Virus record (IMG/VR): IMGVR_UViG_3300031841_003734
Span: 1 to 21,808 of that record
Direction: 5' to 3' (one strand)
From: a virus
Length of the DNA stretch: 21,808 bases
Shown: one piece after another, positions 6,463 to 11,552 of the stretch
How positions within the stretch are numbered: the stretch's first letter is position 1
How the letters are laid out: each line of letters starts with the position of its first letter
Made by a program: the position numbers and the translations under genes
Notes under the pieces: model-generated
What the model saw: the letters and a program-made list of their open reading frames with translations, nothing else
Databases searched by the model: none
Told to the model about the DNA's origin: nothing

Positions 6463-6479
6463 GCCCGACTGCCTCGGGC
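6463..6479 (-). promoter_or_regulatory. Leader hairpin upstream of the 6444 gene
   Basis: GCCCGA and TCGGGC pair perfectly (6 base pairs) around a five-base loop. It lies just downstream of the minus-strand promoter-like element and about 20 bases before the start codon, with a run of C between. No U-run follows, so it is not a terminator; a role in translation or RNA stability is inferred from the same arrangement at three plus-strand leaders. Confidence 0.5.
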
Positions 6480-6507
6480 GTATACGGATTAAAGCGCGGA
6501 AACGCTC
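6479..6507 (-). promoter_or_regulatory. Promoter-like element P(minus) for the recombination operon
   Basis: Read on the minus strand: GAGCGT, 17-base spacer, TATACG. It matches four of six bases of the TGGCGT hexamer at 9417 and has the same spacing, and the -10-like box is preceded by CCG as in the other copies. The -10 region lies in the palindrome CGTATACG (6479-6486). Function is inferred from repetition of the pattern. Confidence 0.5.
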
Positions 6508-6556
6508 CGCTGTCTAGGCGTTGACGGAAAATTAGCCGTTTGTTAGCAAACTGCTA

Positions 6557-7189
6557 CTAAAACTCGTGATTCGCGATGCTGTACCGGGCCCAAGCCTCCT
6601 CCCAAGCCTCTAGGCAGGCATCCGGCTCTTCCCGGATAATTCGGCAGCGACCGGGACCGGCTACGACGGTCATGCACTCCGCGATCCATAGCCGAGGATG
6701 GAACTTGCCGAGCATCGAAACGTAGGCACCGAGTTGCGCCGTCGCTGGCTTTCGACTTGAAACACCCCTGCGGCTGCTGACCGTCTTAAGGTCGCCGAGG
6801 ATCACCCCGTCGTGCTCGCAACGCAGAAGGAAATCGAACGACCCGCCGACGGACTTTATCGGATCGCAGACCCGGTACTCGGTCGCGAGCACCTCGAAGT
6901 TGCGACTGACGAAGCGCGGATCCTCGGCAACGGGCTGCATCCACTCGGCCCATCGGCTTTCCGGATCGAGAGGGCTGCCGTTAAGGAAGGCTTCAAACAG
7001 CTTATGAGTCTCCGTCCCGCGAGCCGCCCAGCCGTCGGGACCGTCCTTCGTTCGCTCGATCGCTTGCCGCTGGGCAAGGGGCATATCCCAGCCCAAGACC
7101 TCGGAAACGGAGGCGGCGAGCCATTCACCGTCGTAGCGGTAGTCATGCGAGTCATCGAAAAACTCTAGGTTTGTTACGGGTTCGAGCAC
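6557..7189 (-). CDS. PD-(D/E)XK superfamily nuclease, RecB/Cas4-like
   Basis: The protein is 210 residues. The family pattern is present in order: G-T-E-T-H-K-L-F-E-A-F-L-N-G (the G-x-x-x-H motif, about 58-71), V-G-G-S-F-D-F-L-L (Asp in motif II), V-I-L-G-D-L-K-T-V (the D-x-K motif), and Q-L-G-A-Y-V-S-M-L (the Q-x-x-x-Y motif). These enzymes use metal ions to degrade or resect DNA. In a phage with an annealing-type protein and SSB it is a likely exonuclease partner that makes single-stranded ends. It starts from the divergent 57-base region shared with the plus-strand gene at 7247, and is separated from the rest of the minus operon by 112 bases with a second promoter-like element. Confidence 0.85.
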   Translation of the reverse strand: MLEPVTNLEFFDDSHDYRYDGEWLAASVSEVLGWDMPLAQRQAIERTKDGPDGWAARGTETHKLFEAFLNGSPLDPESRWAEWMQPVAEDPRFVSRNFEVLATEYRVCDPIKSVGGSFDFLLRCEHDGVILGDLKTVSSRRGVSSRKPATAQLGAYVSMLGKFHPRLWIAECMTVVAGPGRCRIIREEPDACLEAWEEAWARYSIANHEF

Positions 7190-7246
7190 AAAGAGCTAGC
7201 GATCCGTGGCAATATAGCTACGTTCCACGAGCCGTTCGCCCTAGGC

Positions 7247-7435
7247 ATGTCTACTTACGAAACCGTTGAGCAGCCAGAAGCCGCTAAAGCCTCTCAGTCA
7301 TTCGTCCGCATCGATCCCCGCGTCGTCGCGGAACTCGAACGCAAGCGCCCAATCGGCGTTTCTCTAACAGGATGGGTGAGCCTCCTTTTGCAAAGGGCGA
7401 TCGCCCTGGAACCCGAGGCGCTACCCCGCGATTGA
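7247..7435 (+). CDS. Small ribbon-helix-helix-like protein (62 aa)
   Basis: The core S-F-V-R-I-D-P-R-V-V-A-E-L-E-R-K-R-P-I followed by S-L-T-G-W-V-S-L-L-L-Q-R-A-I fits a strand-helix-helix DNA-binding protein. It is the first plus-strand gene after the divergent region and ends two bases before the replication initiator gene. It may regulate the early region or assist the initiator; the sequence does not decide. Confidence 0.65.
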   Translation: MSTYETVEQPEAAKASQSFVRIDPRVVAELERKRPIGVSLTGWVSLLLQRAIALEPEALPRD

Positions 7436-7436
7436 T

Positions 7437-8213
7437 ATGCCCTCGAAGGTCTCGGCGTCCGGCTTCGCCATCGTTCCCTATGCCCTGATGGACAGCGTCC
7501 AAGACGCCGCCATTTGGGCTGTCTACGCAACAGTTCACCGTCACGGCTTCGGGTCCGGTGAAGGCTGCTGGACTTCGCTTGAAACGATCCGAAGGGAGAC
7601 CGGCGTCAGCCGCAAGCTGGTGCAGCGCTCCCTTCGGTGGCTTAAAGATTCCGGCTGGCTGATGGCGGAGTCTCGACCCGGTTACACCACTGTCTATCGC
7701 GTCTTAACAGAGGATCCAGGTGGGACAGACCTAGGTCGAAAACGACCCAGGTCGAAAACGACCCGGGTCAAAAACGACCTAGGGGGTAGGTCGGAAACGA
7801 CCTGGGGGGGTAGGTCGAAAACGACCTACGAACAAGAACCCCATAACAAGAACCCCTTAACAAGAACCCCTATTAAAGGGGCAAGTTCTGAAACGACCCC
7901 CGAAAAGAAAGACCCGCTGCGTCTCAAACGCCTACCTGAGGGAGCCGTGCCACAAGAGCTCGTCGATTGCCGCGACCTCCTTATCGAGTTCTGGGCGGCG
8001 AAAAAGGGGACGCGATCCTCACGGGTCTTTACCCGCGTTTGCAACAAGCTCCGTTCTTGGACCTCCGAGCAGCGAACGGACGCCCTCGAGCGTTCGATCG
8101 CAAACGGCTGGGGTGATGTCTTCGAGCCTCGCCGCCAGGCCTCGGCCTCCTCTGCTACCCGTCAATGGACAGATGAGCAGTGGAAGGCTTTGGATACCGC
8201 GTCCCTGTTTTAA
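7437..8213 (+). CDS. Replication initiator-like protein with winged-helix domain (lambda O-type)
   Basis: The protein is 258 residues. Residues about 12-90 are a winged-helix domain of phage replication type: W-A-V-Y-A-T-V-H-R-H, C-W-T-S-L-E-T-I-R-R-E-T-G-V-S-R-K-L-V-Q-R-S-L-R-W-L-K-D-S-G-W-L and Y-T-T-V-Y-R-V. The middle (about 95-150) is a low-complexity linker of Arg, Lys, Thr and Asn encoded by the iterons at 7734-7870. The C-terminal region has D-L-L-I-E-F-W-A-A-K-K-G and S-R-V-F-T-R-V-C-N-K-L, then A-N-G-W-G-D-V-F, a helical part also seen in phage initiators. As in lambda O, the protein probably binds the repeats inside its own gene and opens the origin. The small protein following may load the helicase. 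Confidence 0.8.
   Translation: MPSKVSASGFAIVPYALMDSVQDAAIWAVYATVHRHGFGSGEGCWTSLETIRRETGVSRKLVQRSLRWLKDSGWLMAESRPGYTTVYRVLTEDPGGTDLGRKRPRSKTTRVKNDLGGRSETTWGGRSKTTYEQEPHNKNPLTRTPIKGASSETTPEKKDPLRLKRLPEGAVPQELVDCRDLLIEFWAAKKGTRSSRVFTRVCNKLRSWTSEQRTDALERSIANGWGDVFEPRRQASASSATRQWTDEQWKALDTASLF
7734..7870. repeat. Putative replication origin: five palindromic iterons and three direct repeats
   Basis: GGTCGAAAACGACC occurs at 7734-7747, 7750-7763 and 7813-7826, with one-base variants at 7766-7779 (A for G) and 7789-7802 (G for A). Start-to-start distances are 16, 16, 23 and 24. Then AACAAGAACCCC occurs three times exactly (7831, 7845, 7859) with 14-base periodicity, followed by TATTAAAGG. Iterons plus a second repeat array within an initiator gene match the lambda O/ori plan. 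Origin function is inferred. Confidence 0.75.
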
Positions 8214-8260
8214 GTGGGCCTCTAAGTGGGACAGCCTCCGTCAATTTCGAAATCCCTGCT

Positions 8261-8653
8261 ATGCAATCCGCCACCTTCCGACTCGGCCTTAAGGCCGTCG
8301 CCGCCGTCACCCCCTACGCGAAGAAGCTGACCGACGATGAAATCGGCTTCCTCTACCTAACGATGCCGAAGGCCGTCAAAGACGCCGTATCAGACGAGAT
8401 GTGGGCCTTCGCCTGCTCGCAGTACCGTCTCGACCCCTCCCCGAATAAGGAGATGCCTCTGGACGTTCAGTTGCTGTCCTACGTCTACAGAGTCCGAAGC
8501 GGTCGCCCTGCCTTTGACTGGGGCCTTAAAGAAGACCTGCCACAACGGATGGCCTCTGCCGATCGCTTCCACCAGCAAGCGTTGACCGAGGCGCAGGGTA
8601 AAGCCCCCGAACTACCCCCGACCACAAACCCCCTTATGAAGGTCTTTTTCTGA
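8261..8653 (+). CDS. Hypothetical protein following the initiator, possible helicase-loader role
   Basis: I choose ATG 8261 (130 residues); a GTG at 8180 would extend upstream and overlap the initiator end by 34 bases. The product is helical with L-T-D-D-E-I-G-F-L-Y-L-T-M-P-K-A-V-K-D-A-V, F-A-C-S-Q-Y-R-L-D-P-S-P and P-L-D-V-Q-L-L-S-Y-V-Y-R-V, then F-D-W-G-L-K-E-D-L-P-Q-R-M, and a Pro-rich tail. I recall similar proteins beside initiators in other phages, but no proven function. By position it corresponds to lambda P. No ATP-binding motif is present, so an AAA+ loader of the DnaC type is unlikely. Confidence 0.65.
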   Translation: MQSATFRLGLKAVAAVTPYAKKLTDDEIGFLYLTMPKAVKDAVSDEMWAFACSQYRLDPSPNKEMPLDVQLLSYVYRVRSGRPAFDWGLKEDLPQRMASADRFHQQALTEAQGKAPELPPTTNPLMKVFF

Positions 8654-8913
8654 TGCGCCTAGCCTTTGACCCTGTCTCCGTCCGTAAGACTTTGCAGCAC
8701 GGAGTTGACGCTGGATACTGGACTGTTGAGCATCTCGACCGCCCTTCTCTCGGCTCCGAAATTTTCCTTGCGGAGCTCTCTAGGAATCCTGACCCTAATC
8801 TCCGTATCCTTGCGAAACGGCCCCACCGCAACCTCCTTCGCGAGAGCGTCCCGCAAGAGCGGATCGAGGCCGGGCCTTCCCCGCGAGATTTCGCCGACAC
8901 TAACGAGTTCTAA
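8653..8913 (+). CDS. Hypothetical protein (86 aa)
   Basis: The ATG overlaps the TGA of the previous gene (TGATG). The product is of mixed charge with the segments V-S-V-R-K-T-L-Q-H-G-V-D-A-G-Y-W-T-V-E-H-L-D-R-P, S-L-G-S-E-I-F-L-A-E-L and N-L-R-I-L-A-K-R-P-H. I do not recognise a family. One-base overlaps on both sides support an authentic gene in the early operon. Confidence 0.6.
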   Translation: MRLAFDPVSVRKTLQHGVDAGYWTVEHLDRPSLGSEIFLAELSRNPDPNLRILAKRPHRNLLRESVPQERIEAGPSPRDFADTNEF

Positions 8914-9173
8914 TGCCTGACCCGATCTACATCAAAATGCGCGTCACCGAAGAAGAGCGCGATTTGCTCGATAGGGAATGCGACCGCTTGAAAACGGATC
9001 GCAGCACCCTTATGCATGATCTCGTCTTCACAGGGGAAAAGCGCCGCATCTCTAAGCCAACCGGCAGGGAGCCGATCAACCGGGCTATCGCGAAAGTCAC
9101 GAGGGACTACGACGTGCCGCGTCACCAAATCGAGCCGCTAGTCAGCGCCGTCATCAACGTCATCGCCGATTAG
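8913..9173 (+). CDS. Ribbon-helix-helix-like protein (86 aa)
   Basis: The N-terminus Y-I-K-M-R-V-T-E-E-E-R-D-L-L-D-R-E-C-D-R-L followed by D-R-S-T-L-M-H-D-L-V-F resembles relaxosome or plasmid-type ribbon-helix-helix DNA-binding proteins. The second half contains N-R-A-I-A-K-V-T-R-D-Y-D-V-P and ends in V-I-N-V-I-A-D. ATG 8913 overlaps the previous TAA. It is the third such small DNA-binding protein in the window and the last gene before the first leader-promoter repeat, which starts four bases after its stop. Confidence 0.65.
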   Translation: MPDPIYIKMRVTEEERDLLDRECDRLKTDRSTLMHDLVFTGEKRRISKPTGREPINRAIAKVTRDYDVPRHQIEPLVSAVINVIAD

Positions 9174-9176
9174 CAC

Positions 9177-9206
9177 TGGCGCTTTTAGGGGGTCGCACCG
9201 TAAGGT
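9177..9206 (+). promoter_or_regulatory. Promoter-like element P1
   Basis: TGGCGC (9177-9182), an 18-base spacer and TAAGGT (9201-9206), with CACCG directly before the -10-like box as in P2-P4. It is the most divergent plus-strand copy: the spacer is one base longer and the -10 is weaker. It precedes the gene at 9248. Confidence 0.45.
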
Positions 9207-9214
9207 TGATTCAT

Positions 9215-9230
9215 CGGGCGGGAAGCCGTC
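9215..9230 (+). promoter_or_regulatory. Leader hairpin 1 with GAAG loop
   Basis: GGGCGG and CCGTCC pair with one G-U pair around GAAG, about 18 bases before the ATG at 9248. It corresponds to the hairpins at 9455 and 9753. No ribosome binding site follows; instead there is AACCCCCTAAAA just before the start. Confidence 0.5.
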
Positions 9231-9247
9231 CTCAACCCCCTAAAACA

Positions 9248-9412
9248 ATGACCTATACAGCCACCATCACCTTCACCGCCGCAAACGGCAAAGAAGGCCG
9301 TCGTCAGTTCATGGTGACCAACCCCGCCGACATCCTTAAGGCTGGCATTCACCTCGCCTCGTCCGTCGGGGGGAACAACGTCAAGGTCGTCGGATGGAAG
9401 GCCTGGGCCTAG
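9248..9412 (+). CDS. Small hypothetical protein (54 aa)
   Basis: ATG 9248 is chosen because it follows the conserved leader (hairpin, then AACCCCCTA) found before two further genes; the longer frame from 9206 would translate the hairpin. The product begins with an alternating Thr-rich strand pattern (M-T-Y-T-A-T-I-T-F-T-A-A-N-G) and continues with R-R-Q-F-M-V-T-N-P-A-D-I-L-K-A-G. It seems a small beta-alpha fold with no recognised family. Confidence 0.65.
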   Translation: MTYTATITFTAANGKEGRRQFMVTNPADILKAGIHLASSVGGNNVKVVGWKAWA

Positions 9413-9416
9413 CCCC

Positions 9417-9445
9417 TGGCGTTTTCGTATACGACACCGTATAGT
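9417..9445 (+). promoter_or_regulatory. Promoter-like element P2
   Basis: TGGCGT (9417-9422), 17-base spacer, TATAGT (9440-9445). The spacer includes the palindrome CGTATACG (9426-9433). It differs from P3 by a single base across 29 positions, including the whole spacer. It starts four bases after the stop of the previous gene and lies 42 bases before the ATG at 9487. Confidence 0.65.
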
Positions 9446-9454
9446 TGAGTCATC

Positions 9455-9470
9455 GGGAGGGAAGCCTCCC
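9455..9470 (+). promoter_or_regulatory. Leader hairpin 2 with GAAG loop
   Basis: GGGAGG and CCTCCC pair perfectly around GAAG. Compared with hairpin 1, the fourth pair is A-T instead of C-G, a compensatory change, which suggests selection on RNA structure. Confidence 0.55.
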
Positions 9471-9486
9471 ACAACCCCCTAGGCAA

Positions 9487-9711
9487 ATGACCGAGTTTCA
9501 CGTCAACCTCCGCAACGCCGTAGATACCTGGGAGCGGTCGATCCTCGCCCGTTTTACCGGAAGCACCGCAGAGCGCGACGCCTACCGCTACGCCGTTGAG
9601 TTCTGCGGCGGCCCCTCCGACTGCTCAATCACCGAGGCCGTCAAGTTTCTGGCAACCGCTAAGCCCTTCGACAACGCGACTGTCGACATCACCTGCGCTC
9701 AGACCTTTTGA
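9487..9711 (+). CDS. Small hypothetical protein (74 aa)
   Basis: The ATG at 9487 follows the shared leader (hairpin 2, then AACCCCCTAGGCAA); the frame open from 9445 reads through the hairpin and is rejected. The product begins M-T-E-F-H-V-N-L-R-N-A-V-D-T-W-E-R, with a helical middle (T-A-E-R-D-A-Y-R-Y-A-V-E-F) and a C-terminal part with two Cys residues. No family is recognised. It lies in a tandem of small genes each carrying its own promoter-like leader. Confidence 0.65.
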   Translation: MTEFHVNLRNAVDTWERSILARFTGSTAERDAYRYAVEFCGGPSDCSITEAVKFLATAKPFDNATVDITCAQTF

Positions 9712-9715
9712 TCGC

Positions 9716-9744
9716 TGGCGCTTTCGTATACGACACCGTATAGT
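9716..9744 (+). promoter_or_regulatory. Promoter-like element P3
   Basis: TGGCGC (9716-9721), 17-base spacer identical to that of P2 and including CGTATACG, then TATAGT (9739-9744). The divergence of the surrounding genes makes the conservation of this stretch notable. Confidence 0.65.
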
Positions 9745-9752
9745 CAACACGT

Positions 9753-9768
9753 CGGGCGGAAGCGTCCG
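9753..9768 (+). promoter_or_regulatory. Leader hairpin 3 with GAAG loop
   Basis: CGGGCG and CGTCCG pair with one G-U pair around GAAG. CTCAACCCCCTAAAAAC follows before the ATG at 9789. The stem sequence is shifted and changed with respect to hairpins 1 and 2, while loop and pairing are kept. Confidence 0.5.
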
Positions 9769-9788
9769 AACCTCAACCCCCTAAAAAC

Positions 9789-9962
9789 ATGACCCCTCTC
9801 GAACGCCTCAACGAGGCTCTCCGGATCCGTAAGGCACTCGATGCCCTTATGACCCCCGAAGAGGCAGACACCTACTCCGCTTGCCTCGGCGAACACCTCC
9901 AGGACTACATCAACGACCTCCTGATCGACTATCAGGAAGACCAGCTAGACCAAACCCCCTAG
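9789..9962 (+). CDS. Small acidic helical protein (57 aa)
   Basis: The ATG at 9789 follows the third shared leader. The product is helical and acidic: L-E-R-L-N-E-A-L-R-I-R-K-A-L-D-A-L, T-P-E-E-A-D-T-Y-S-A-C-L, Y-I-N-D-L-L-I-D-Y-Q-E-D-Q-L-D. TAG at 9960-9962 directly precedes the ATG of the next gene. Its final codons coincide with another AACCCCCTAG just before that ATG, the same motif that ends the leaders. Small acidic phage proteins of this sort may act as inhibitors, but nothing here shows a target. Confidence 0.65.
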   Translation: MTPLERLNEALRIRKALDALMTPEEADTYSACLGEHLQDYINDLLIDYQEDQLDQTP

Positions 9963-10157
9963 ATGCAGCTCAAGCAGATCGACATCACCGTTCACCAGGC
10001 TCGTCGAATCCTCAAGCAACACGGTTACCGCTACGTCCAGGCGAAGAAAGACACCAGCAACCGACGCATCTACACCTTCTTCGCCCCGGACGGCAACGAA
10101 ATCACACTCACCACTAACTGTCTCCGCACCACCGCTCTCCGCTTAGACCTCCTATGA
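9963..10157 (+). CDS. Small hypothetical protein (64 aa), possible HicA-like fold
   Basis: The product is M-Q-L-K-Q-I-D-I-T-V-H-Q-A-R-R-I-L-K-Q-H-G-Y-R-Y-V-Q followed by T-S-N-R-R-I-Y-T-F-F-A-P-D-G-N-E-I. The helix-turn-strand arrangement with K-x-H-G-Y is loosely like dsRNA-binding HicA proteins, but the usual catalytic G-S-H-x-x-Y motif is absent, so I do not assign that family. The ATG directly follows the previous TAG and the stop overlaps the next ATG (ATGA). Confidence 0.6.
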   Translation: MQLKQIDITVHQARRILKQHGYRYVQAKKDTSNRRIYTFFAPDGNEITLTTNCLRTTALRLDLL

Positions 10158-10375
10158 CCGCCCCCGCACTTCACGATTGGTCCGATCCGCTCGAGTACGG
10201 CGTCAAGCTCGATCGCAATTACGACGACCTGCCCTGCACTCCGACCTACACCGTCCGCACCCCCGATTGGATTCAGGAAGCGATGAACGACGACGAGCTC
10301 AAGCAGATCCTCGACGACGCCGTTCTCTGCGGGTTCGATCGCTCACAAGTTCAAATCACCGAGTGCCCTTTCTGA
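10154..10375 (+). CDS. Small acidic hypothetical protein (73 aa)
   Basis: The ATG overlaps the previous stop by four bases. The product has W-S-D-P-L-E-Y-G-V-K-L-D-R-N-Y-D-D-L-P-C, W-I-Q-E-A-M-N-D-D-E-L-K-Q-I-L-D-D-A and V-Q-I-T-E-C-P-F. Acidic, no membrane segment, no known motif. Cotranslated with neighbours in the early small-gene cluster. Confidence 0.6.
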   Translation: MTAPALHDWSDPLEYGVKLDRNYDDLPCTPTYTVRTPDWIQEAMNDDELKQILDDAVLCGFDRSQVQITECPF

Positions 10376-10377
10376 CG

Positions 10378-10668
10378 ATGAAAACAATCGCAGACCTTCG
10401 CTCTTACGTTCGCAGCCAGGCCACTCGCGACTCTAGGGACTACGGACCCGGCCCCTGGTGGCACGAAGACACCCTCAAGATCCGTCGGCAGCGTGATCGC
10501 GTTATGCGCGCCTTCCCGGCCCGTATCCGCAGCGAAGAGCCCCTAGTCCCCGGCACTTACGGTCGCCTCACAATCGAGCCTGACGGCACCCCCTATTACG
10601 TCCCTGGCCAATACGCACCGACAGAGATATGGTTCTGGGTCTACGAGTATCTGAAAGCAACTAACTAG
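10378..10668 (+). CDS. Small hypothetical protein (96 aa)
   Basis: ATG 10378 lies two bases after the previous TGA. The N-terminal half is basic (I-A-D-L-R-S-Y-V-R-S-Q-A-T-R-D-S-R-D-Y-G, K-I-R-R-Q-R-D-R-V-M-R-A-F), and the second half is beta-rich with Y-G-R-L-T-I-E-P-D-G-T-P-Y-Y-V-P-G-Q-Y and the aromatic W-F-W-V-Y-E-Y-L. No family recognised. It is the last gene before the structured gap at 10669-10817. Confidence 0.6.
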   Translation: MKTIADLRSYVRSQATRDSRDYGPGPWWHEDTLKIRRQRDRVMRAFPARIRSEEPLVPGTYGRLTIEPDGTPYYVPGQYAPTEIWFWVYEYLKATN

Positions 10669-10817
10669 CAACTGTCGGGGAGCCTGATGCCGCCTTGCAG
10701 GGTCGGCTGAAAGCTATACAAAACCGCCTGACGCGGAAAAGCAGGGCGCGGATCGTCACCTAGGGGGGGCGAGTCTGCGACTTATCCCCCGACAACAACA
10801 TTCATCAACAACGTCAC
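10669..10817 (+). other. Non-coding gap with extensive potential RNA structure
   Basis: Within 149 bases I see: GTCGGGG (10674-10680) matching CCCCGAC (10787-10793); a hairpin GCCGCCT/AGG-CGGC (10689-10707, two-base bulge); a hairpin CCGC/GCGG (10724-10736); and G-run/GAGTC pairing with GACTT/C-run (10763-10790, loop TGC). The last structure competes with the first for the C-run at 10786-10790. No U-run follows. It may be a structured leader, a small RNA, or a DNA-level site; these cannot be separated by eye. Confidence 0.4.
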
Positions 10818-10964
10818 ATGCCCATTGACGACATCCTTCGCGCCACCCAACGTAAAAACGAGCGCGAAGCCATCAACAACTATGAGCAACGAATCGCCGA
10901 CCTCTACGCCCGCCGCCAAGATCCGAACCCTCGACGATGGTTGCGTCAGGATTCAAGTCGGTGA
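10818..10964 (+). CDS. Small charged helical protein (48 aa)
   Basis: ATG 10818 is the first start after the structured gap. The product is helical: M-P-I-D-D-I-L-R-A-T-Q-R-K-N-E-R-E-A-I-N-N-Y-E-Q-R-I-A-D-L-Y-A-R-R-Q-D, then a basic tail. Codon third positions are C-rich like neighbours, which supports coding. It overlaps a second frame (10882-11079) by 83 bases; one of the two ends may be spurious. No family recognised. Confidence 0.5.
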   Translation: MPIDDILRATQRKNEREAINNYEQRIADLYARRQDPNPRRWLRQDSSR

Positions 10965-11079
10965 GTTCGTCGGCATCGTTAGTTCGATGCATTTAGTTGA
11001 ACCTAAGATCAACCAGCTAACATCCCACTGGAAAAAGAGACACATTTCCAGTGACATCCATCAACGATCTGAAAGCTGA
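10882..11079 (+). CDS. Small hypothetical protein (65 aa), frame overlapping its neighbour
   Basis: The part after base 10964 looks coding (I-R-T-L-D-D-G-C-V-R-I-Q-V-G-E-F-V-G-I-V-S-S-M-H-L-V-E-P-K-I-N-Q-L), a likely beta-rich fold. The part before it (Ser/Thr/Pro-rich) lies inside the 10818 gene in another frame and may not be translated. Its end overlaps the ParB-like gene start by 29 bases. The start is therefore uncertain. Confidence 0.4.
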   Translation: MSNESPTSTPAAKIRTLDDGCVRIQVGEFVGIVSSMHLVEPKINQLTSHWKKRHISSDIHQRSES

Positions 11080-11551
11080 TCACAAAAATGCCCGCAAGCG
11101 TACCGATCGCTCAGCAGGCCTCATCAAAGAATCTCTTCAGCGTTACGGTGCTGCCCGATCGATCGTCATTGACGAGGACAACCGCATCCTCGCCGGTAAC
11201 GGCACCATTGAAGGCGCGAAGGAAGCAGGCATCAGTCGCATCCGTGTAATCGATACCGACGGCGATGAAGTAATCGCCGTGCGAAGAACCGGATTGACCG
11301 AAGAGCAAAAAGTTGGCCTAGCTCTCGCCGATAACCGCACTGCCGACCTCTCCGAGTGGGATCAGGAGATGCTGAACCGCCTAGGCGAAGAGCACGACAT
11401 CTCTCTCTTCTTCAACTCCGACGACATCAACGGCATTCTCGAAATCGAAGACGACCCGACCGCCCCGGACGATTTCGACGAGGTTGACGACGACATCGCA
11501 ACCGAACACCGTTGCCCCTCCTGCGGCTACGAATGGAGCGGGAAGGCTTAA
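11051..11551 (+). CDS. ParB-like domain protein with C-terminal zinc ribbon
   Basis: The protein is 166 residues from GTG 11051. The ParB/Srx-type domain spans about 1-95: I-N-D-L-K-A-D-H-K-N-A-R-K-R-T, S-I-V-I-D-E-D-N-R-I-L-A-G-N-G-T-I-E-G-A-K-E-A-G (the ParB box with A-G-N-G) and L-T-E-E-Q-K-V-G-L-A-L-A-D-N-R-T. A polar acidic linker follows and the end has C-P-S-C-G-Y-E-W, one half of a zinc ribbon; with only two Cys visible plus an upstream H-R, metal binding would need His or a dimer. Phage proteins with this domain often stand next to DNA methyltransferases and have been linked to DNA binding, CTP binding or nicking. It stands just before the DNA modification genes, separated by one small gene and a promoter. 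Confidence 0.85.
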   Translation: MTSINDLKADHKNARKRTDRSAGLIKESLQRYGAARSIVIDEDNRILAGNGTIEGAKEAGISRIRVIDTDGDEVIAVRRTGLTEEQKVGLALADNRTADLSEWDQEMLNRLGEEHDISLFFNSDDINGILEIEDDPTAPDDFDEVDDDIATEHRCPSCGYEWSGKA

Positions 11552-11552
11552 C

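Noticed and set aside
7190-7246. Divergent promoter of the TGGCGY family between the nuclease and the 7247 gene
   Set aside because: A TATA-like stretch (AATATAGC) exists but neither strand has the TGGCGY hexamer at 17-18 bases, so no member of the family could be assigned, although some promoter is expected here.
7734-7870. Regular short repeats resembling a CRISPR array
   Set aside because: Units are 12-14 bases with spacers of 2-10 bases, lie in frame within a coding sequence, and have no cas genes nearby; iterons explain them better.
9881-10117. Alternative frames rich in Pro and Arg over the small early genes
   Set aside because: Composition is an artefact of C-ending codons in the real frames, and the overlapping genes chain with ATGA-type junctions.
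10683-10720. TTGCAG and TATACA as a sigma-70-like promoter in the structured gap
   Set aside because: The spacing is only about 14 bases, too short.
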